The translations under genes were made by a program, and so were the position numbers. 8,124 nucleotides of DNA from JAGQSZ01 sp049672765 (GTDB lineage Bacteria; Actinomycetota; Acidimicrobiia; Acidimicrobiales; Microtrichaceae), in NCBI GenBank assembly GCA_049672765.1, contig JBATWQ010000042.1, forward strand, positions 1 through 8,124, read 5' to 3'. The notes below the pieces were generated by a model. It was not told the DNA's origin. It searched no databases and saw only the letters and a program-made list of their open reading frames with translations. Numbering within the stretch: position 1 is the stretch's first letter; each line of letters starts with the position of its first letter. Below, piece after piece: positions 5,564 to 8,124 of this stretch.

Positions 5564-6159
5564 GAGGCGTGGCCGTCATCGTGCGAATGGCTGTGATCGT
5601 GGGTGTGGCCGTCATCGTGCGGATGGCTGTGATCGTGGGTGTGGCCGTCATCGTGCGAATGGCTGTGATCCTGGGCGTGGTCATGATCGTGGGAGAGACC
5701 GGTCCCTTCCTGTTTCAATGAGCCGGTGAAAACCAGTTCGACCGCCCGCTGGGCGAGCTCGATTTCATCCCACTGCTCGGGGTCGAGCTGGTGGAACACG
5801 TGGGGGAAGAGGCTGAACTCCTCGTCGTCGATATGTTGCGCGAGCAACTTCAAAGCTTCACCGACGTGCTTTCCATGGGGTCCATCTTCCAGCTGGGAAT
5901 GAAGAACCCCATGTTCGGCGACGAGCTGGGCGATGTCATCGTCGAGCTTGCCCAAGGTCAGGACCTGCGGAAACAGGCCCACCTCCTCCTTGGCGGCGTG
6001 CATGTCCAACAGGGTACTGAACTGCTCGAACACCTCGGAGTAGTCGAGCTTCTGCTCCATCAAGGACTTGATCTGTTCGCTCAGCTCTCCAAGTCGTACA
6101 TGCTCAGCAGCCAGTTCCGCAGTCGGTCCGGACTCGCGACATCCGCAGTAGTCACACAT
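5560..6159 (-). CDS. Hemerythrin (HHE) domain protein with Cys-rich start and His/Asp-rich repeat tail
   Basis: A 199-residue soluble protein that likely binds a di-iron centre and may store, sense or detoxify O2, NO or peroxide. It begins MCDYCGC (C2, C5, C7), a start typical of an actinobacterial HHE family. The four-helix ligand set looks complete: H20 (helix 1), H54-x3-E58 (helix 2, followed by GLFP), H83 or H87 (helix 3) and H109-x3-E113 (helix 4, followed by LFPH). Residues 156-199 form a tail with 17 His in 44 residues, built from three 12-residue units such as THDHSHSHDDGH, and likely to bind Zn, Ni, Cu or Fe. An in-frame extension to 6261 overlaps the catalase gene and reads as Arg/Pro-rich noise, so the ATG at 6159 is chosen; a GAGGAG site supports it. 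It lies 7 bases after the catalase stop and overlaps the crotonase start by 4 bases. Confidence 0.92.
   Translation of the reverse strand: MCDYCGCRESGPTAELAAEHVRLGELSEQIKSLMEQKLDYSEVFEQFSTLLDMHAAKEEVGLFPQVLTLGKLDDDIAQLVAEHGVLHSQLEDGPHGKHVGEALKLLAQHIDDEEFSLFPHVFHQLDPEQWDEIELAQRAVELVFTGSLKQEGTGLSHDHDHAQDHSHSHDDGHTHDHSHPHDDGHTHDHSHSHDDGHAS
5569..5676. repeat. 36-bp tandem repeat, three near-identical copies, inside a coding region
   Basis: Units are at 5569-5604, 5605-5640 and 5641-5676. Copies 1 and 2 differ at one base (Ser to Pro codon); copies 1 and 3 differ at two bases. A degenerate partial copy continues at 5677-5694. The unit is 12 codons long, so gain or loss of a copy keeps the frame of the hemerythrin-like protein and of the overlapping GTGA start. 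The copies adjoin with no spacers, so this is not a CRISPR array. Confidence 0.95.
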
Positions 6160-6166
6160 CCTCGTC

Positions 6167-7654
6167 CTACTCCTCGCCCATGCCTCCCACCGTCTCGTTG
6201 GAGGATGAATTGGCCAAGGCCTGGATGGCGGCGCTGACACCCGCGCCATACGCCGGATCACACGCCGTGCAATGTTGCAGATGTCGTTCGATCGCGTCTG
6301 GATTCGCGTCCGATATGCCCCGAGCGGTGTTCTCGAAAAGCACCTGCTTCTGCTCGTCGCTCATCAGGTTGAAGAGGGCCCTCGGCTGGGAGAAGTAGTC
6401 GTCGTCATCCTCGCGGTAGTTCCAGTGGTCGGCAGCGCCGTCGAGGGCCAGCGGAGGCTCACGGAATTCTGGCTGTTCGTTCCAGACGTTGTGGCCGTTG
6501 GGCTCGTAGTGAGGGGTGCCACCCACATTTCCGTCGACCCGCATGGCACCGTCGCGGTGGAAGCTGCTCACCGGACACTGCGGCTGGTTGACGGGGATCT
6601 GGTTGTGGTTGACACCCAGGCGGTAGCGCTGGGCGTCGCCGTAGGAGAACAGACGTCCCTGGAGCATGCGATCCGGCGAGAACCCGATTCCCGGGACGAC
6701 GTTGGCGGGGTTGAACGCGGCCTGTTCGACATCGGCAAAATAGTTGTCGGCATTGCGATTGAGTTCCCACTCGCCGACCTCGATCAACGGGTAGTCACCC
6801 TTTGGCCAGACCTTGGTCAGGTCGAAGGGGTGGTAGGGGACCTTTGCAGCATCCGCTTCGGGCATGACCTGAACGCACAGCTTCCACTTGGGGAAGTCAC
6901 CGTTCTCGATCGATTCAAATAGGTCCCGCTGGCTGCTCTCGCGATCGTTGGCGACAACCTGGGCGGCTTCGGCGTCGGTCAGGTTCTTGATTCCCTGCTG
7001 GCAGACGTGGTGGAACTTCACCCAAAAACGCTCGTTGTCGGCATTGATGAAGCTGAAGGTGTGCGAGCCGAAGCCGTGCATGTGGCGGTAGCCGTCGGGA
7101 AGTCCACGGTCACTCATGACGATCGTCACCTGGTGGAACGCCTCGGGAAGTCGGGTCCAGAAGTCCCAGTTGTTGGCCGCGCTACGCATGTTGGTGCGTG
7201 GGTCCCGCTTGACCGCGTGGTTCAGGTCGGGGAACTTCAGGGGATCACGGAAGAAGAAGACGGGCGTGTTGTTGCCAACCAGGTCCCAGTTGCCTTCCTC
7301 CGTGTAGAACTTGACTGCGAAGCCGCGGATGTCCCGCTCGGCATCTGCGGCGCCACGCTCACCGGCGACTGTCGAGAAGCGGGCGAAGATGGGTGTCTTC
7401 TTGCCGACCTCGGAGAAGACCTTGGCCCGGGTGAACTGCGAAATGTCGTTGGTGACGGTGAAGGTTCCGTGTGCACCGGAGCCCTTGGCGTGCATACGCC
7501 GCTCCGGAATGACCTCACGATCAAAGTGCGCAAGCTTCTCGAGGAACCAGACGTCTTGTAGAAGCTGTGGTCCGCGGGGACCGGCAGTGAGAACATCCTG
7601 GTTGTCTACAACCGGCGCGCCGAACGCCGTAGTCAGCTTCTCGTTGTCTGCCAT
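6167..7654 (-). CDS. katA: Heme catalase, small-subunit type
   Basis: Cytosolic enzyme that converts H2O2 to water and O2 on heme b. The 495 residues fit a small-subunit (clade 3) monofunctional catalase. The distal His55 lies in E-R-R-M-H-A-K-G, the catalytic Asn128 in V-G-N-N-T-P-V-F-F, and the proximal heme ligand Tyr338 in R-L-F-S-Y-G-D-A-Q-R-Y. R-F-S-T-V (92-96) and the Asp/Glu-rich R-E-D-D-D-D stretch (414-419) also fit. An in-frame GTG at 7678 would add 8 residues, but GAAGGTAGG lies 6 bases before the ATG at 7654, so that start is preferred. The C-terminal segment carries a C462-T-A-C465 pair before D-P-A-Y-G, which is not usual in this family as I know it. It is the first gene of a tight block with the hemerythrin-like and crotonase genes, and lies 218 bases downstream of the YceI gene. 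Confidence 0.97.
   Translation of the reverse strand: MADNEKLTTAFGAPVVDNQDVLTAGPRGPQLLQDVWFLEKLAHFDREVIPERRMHAKGSGAHGTFTVTNDISQFTRAKVFSEVGKKTPIFARFSTVAGERGAADAERDIRGFAVKFYTEEGNWDLVGNNTPVFFFRDPLKFPDLNHAVKRDPRTNMRSAANNWDFWTRLPEAFHQVTIVMSDRGLPDGYRHMHGFGSHTFSFINADNERFWVKFHHVCQQGIKNLTDAEAAQVVANDRESSQRDLFESIENGDFPKWKLCVQVMPEADAAKVPYHPFDLTKVWPKGDYPLIEVGEWELNRNADNYFADVEQAAFNPANVVPGIGFSPDRMLQGRLFSYGDAQRYRLGVNHNQIPVNQPQCPVSSFHRDGAMRVDGNVGGTPHYEPNGHNVWNEQPEFREPPLALDGAADHWNYREDDDDYFSQPRALFNLMSDEQKQVLFENTARGISDANPDAIERHLQHCTACDPAYGAGVSAAIQALANSSSNETVGGMGEE
6170..6175 (-). promoter_or_regulatory. Ribosome binding site of the hemerythrin-like gene, inside the catalase 3' end
   Basis: On the minus strand this reads GAGGAG, 10 bases before the ATG at 6159, and it partly encodes the last Glu-Glu of the catalase. 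A nearer AGGAC (6165-6161) may add to it. The overlap suggests coupling with catalase translation. Confidence 0.6.
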
Positions 7655-7660
7655 TGGTGA

Positions 7661-7669
7661 CCTACCTTC
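7661..7669 (-). promoter_or_regulatory. Ribosome binding site deciding the catalase start
   Basis: On the minus strand GAAGGTAGG is followed by 6 bases and the ATG at 7654. The site lies inside the 8-residue extension given by the GTG at 7678, which argues against that longer start. Confidence 0.7.
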
Positions 7670-7681
7670 GTTGAGCACTTG

Positions 7682-7711
7682 GTTATGGAACGGGACAGCG
7701 CTAGCTGTGCA
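7682..7711 (-). promoter_or_regulatory. Possible catalase promoter with an inverted repeat in the spacer
   Basis: On the minus strand TGCACA (7711-7706) and CATAAC (7687-7682) are 18 bases apart, each matching 4 of 6 consensus bases. An inverted repeat ACAGC-GCTA-GCTGT at 7695-7708 lies in the spacer and overlaps the -35 candidate, where a repressor or redox sensor could bind. The transcript would begin about 20 bases before the ATG. The rest of the intergenic stretch (7712-7872) shows GC-rich self-complementary words (GGGCCC, CCCGGG) near the YceI stop but no clear terminator. Confidence 0.3.
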
Positions 7712-7872
7712 GCACTCGGAACCTTACGTGGTAGGTCTCCGCGAAGCTTGGAGCCCTCGAACGGCCGAATTCATCGACGCCAAAGAAGTATCGAGGCGTT
7801 GGTCCTCGCTGCTCAGGGACTTTTGGGTCGTGAGCCGCGGGTGGTCTTTGAGCTTGACGGGCCCGGGTCCGC

Positions 7873-8124
7873 CTATCGCTTCAACAGAAGTTGCAACTCG
7901 ACGACGCCATGATCCTCGACGGACAGAACCACCGGTGAATGGGGTACTTCCACATCGAAGTCCGAGAACTTGATATCGGTAGAGCCGACAACAGCGACCG
8001 TTCCATCGACCAGCTTTGCCTTGAGCGGCATCTCGACGGACCGTGTCTTGCCATGGATTGTCAGGTCCCCTTTGGCCGTCACTTCGACGGTCCCTCCATC
8101 GGCCGCGTCGGCTCCCAGGTCCAC
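7873..8124 (-). CDS. YceI-family protein, C-terminal part, 5' end outside window
   Basis: YceI-like proteins form a lipocalin-like beta barrel that binds a long isoprenoid or lipid chain; many are exported, but a signal peptide cannot be seen because the N-terminus is off the right edge. About 83 C-terminal residues are present. The motif G-D-L-T-I-H-G-K-T-R-S-V-E-M-P-L (about 19-34 of the fragment) is the hallmark L-T-I-x-G-x-T strand pair of YceI, and S-T-D-I-K-F-S-D-F-D-V with a final V-E-L-Q-L-L-L strand matches the family end. Members are usually about 170-190 residues, so about half is missing. The stop is TAG at 7873-7875. The catalase start follows 218 bases downstream on the same strand, so read-through into the catalase block is possible. 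YceI proteins are often induced by stress, but no regulation is visible here. Confidence 0.85.
   Translation of the reverse strand: MDLGADAADGGTVEVTAKGDLTIHGKTRSVEMPLKAKLVDGTVAVVGSTDIKFSDFDVEVPHSPVVLSVEDHGVVELQLLLKR

Noticed and set aside
5569..5676. CRISPR array suggested by a 36-bp repeat length
   Set aside because: Copies are contiguous without spacers, lie in frame within a gene, and no cas genes are present.
5019..5729. 236-codon open frame on the plus strand across the crotonase and hemerythrin-like genes
   Set aside because: It lies fully antisense to two clearly recognised genes, and its product is Arg/Ser/Gly-rich with a repeat that is only the complement of the His-tail repeat. 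Long antisense frames are expected in GC-rich DNA.
6160..6261. 34-residue N-terminal extension of the hemerythrin-like protein
   Set aside because: It overlaps the catalase 3' end, is Arg/Pro/Trp-rich, and the downstream ATG starts the familiar MCDYCGC motif with a ribosome site before it.
6272..6922. 216-codon plus-strand frame inside the catalase gene, and similar ones at 7007-7561 and 7311-7973
   Set aside because: All are antisense or offset shadows of the catalase gene or its upstream region and show no family signature.
7858..7870. GGGCCC/CCCGGG words downstream of the YceI stop as a terminator
   Set aside because: They are overlapping self-complementary words without loop space or a T-run.

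Overview
The window is GC-rich, with purine-rich AGGAGG-type ribosome binding sites, dense gene packing and protein families common in Actinobacteria. An example is the hemerythrin-like protein that begins MCDYCGC. I infer a high-GC actinobacterium but cannot name the genus. I see no tRNA, rRNA, transposase, integrase or CRISPR array. No gene-free stretch exceeds 300 bases.

Layout from left to right. (1) The 3' part of an acyl-CoA thioesterase gene (+) that runs off the left edge. (2) A small membrane protein with a PLDc_N-like segment and a SHOCT tail (+). (3) An OsmC-family peroxidase gene (-), convergent with (2). (4) A large flavoprotein gene (-): a complete NuoF-like NADH/FMN/4Fe-4S module fused to about 145 C-terminal residues that resemble a degenerate hemerythrin (HHE) domain. 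(5) Divergent from it, across a 257-bp intergenic region with several small repeats, an aldo/keto reductase gene (+). (6) Convergent with that, a tight three-gene block on the minus strand: a small-subunit heme catalase, a hemerythrin-like protein with a long His/Asp-rich repeat tail, and a crotonase-family gene. (7) The 3' part of a YceI-family gene (-) that runs off the right edge.

How the genes may work together: OsmC and catalase both remove peroxides. The hemerythrin-like protein is a plausible sensor or store for iron, O2 or NO. The NuoF-like fusion and the aldo/keto reductase handle NAD(P)H. The window therefore reads mainly as a redox and oxidative-stress neighbourhood, flanked by acyl-CoA and lipid genes. 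In the catalase block, the second start lies 7 bases after the catalase stop and the third start overlaps the second stop by 4 bases (GTGA), so translational coupling is likely.

The least ordinary items are the NuoF-hemerythrin-like fusion with no NuoE or NuoG partner in view, the 36-bp coding repeat that builds the metal-binding tail, and the crotonase that lacks both classical catalytic glutamates. Regulatory sites are proposed from pattern alone and carry low confidence.
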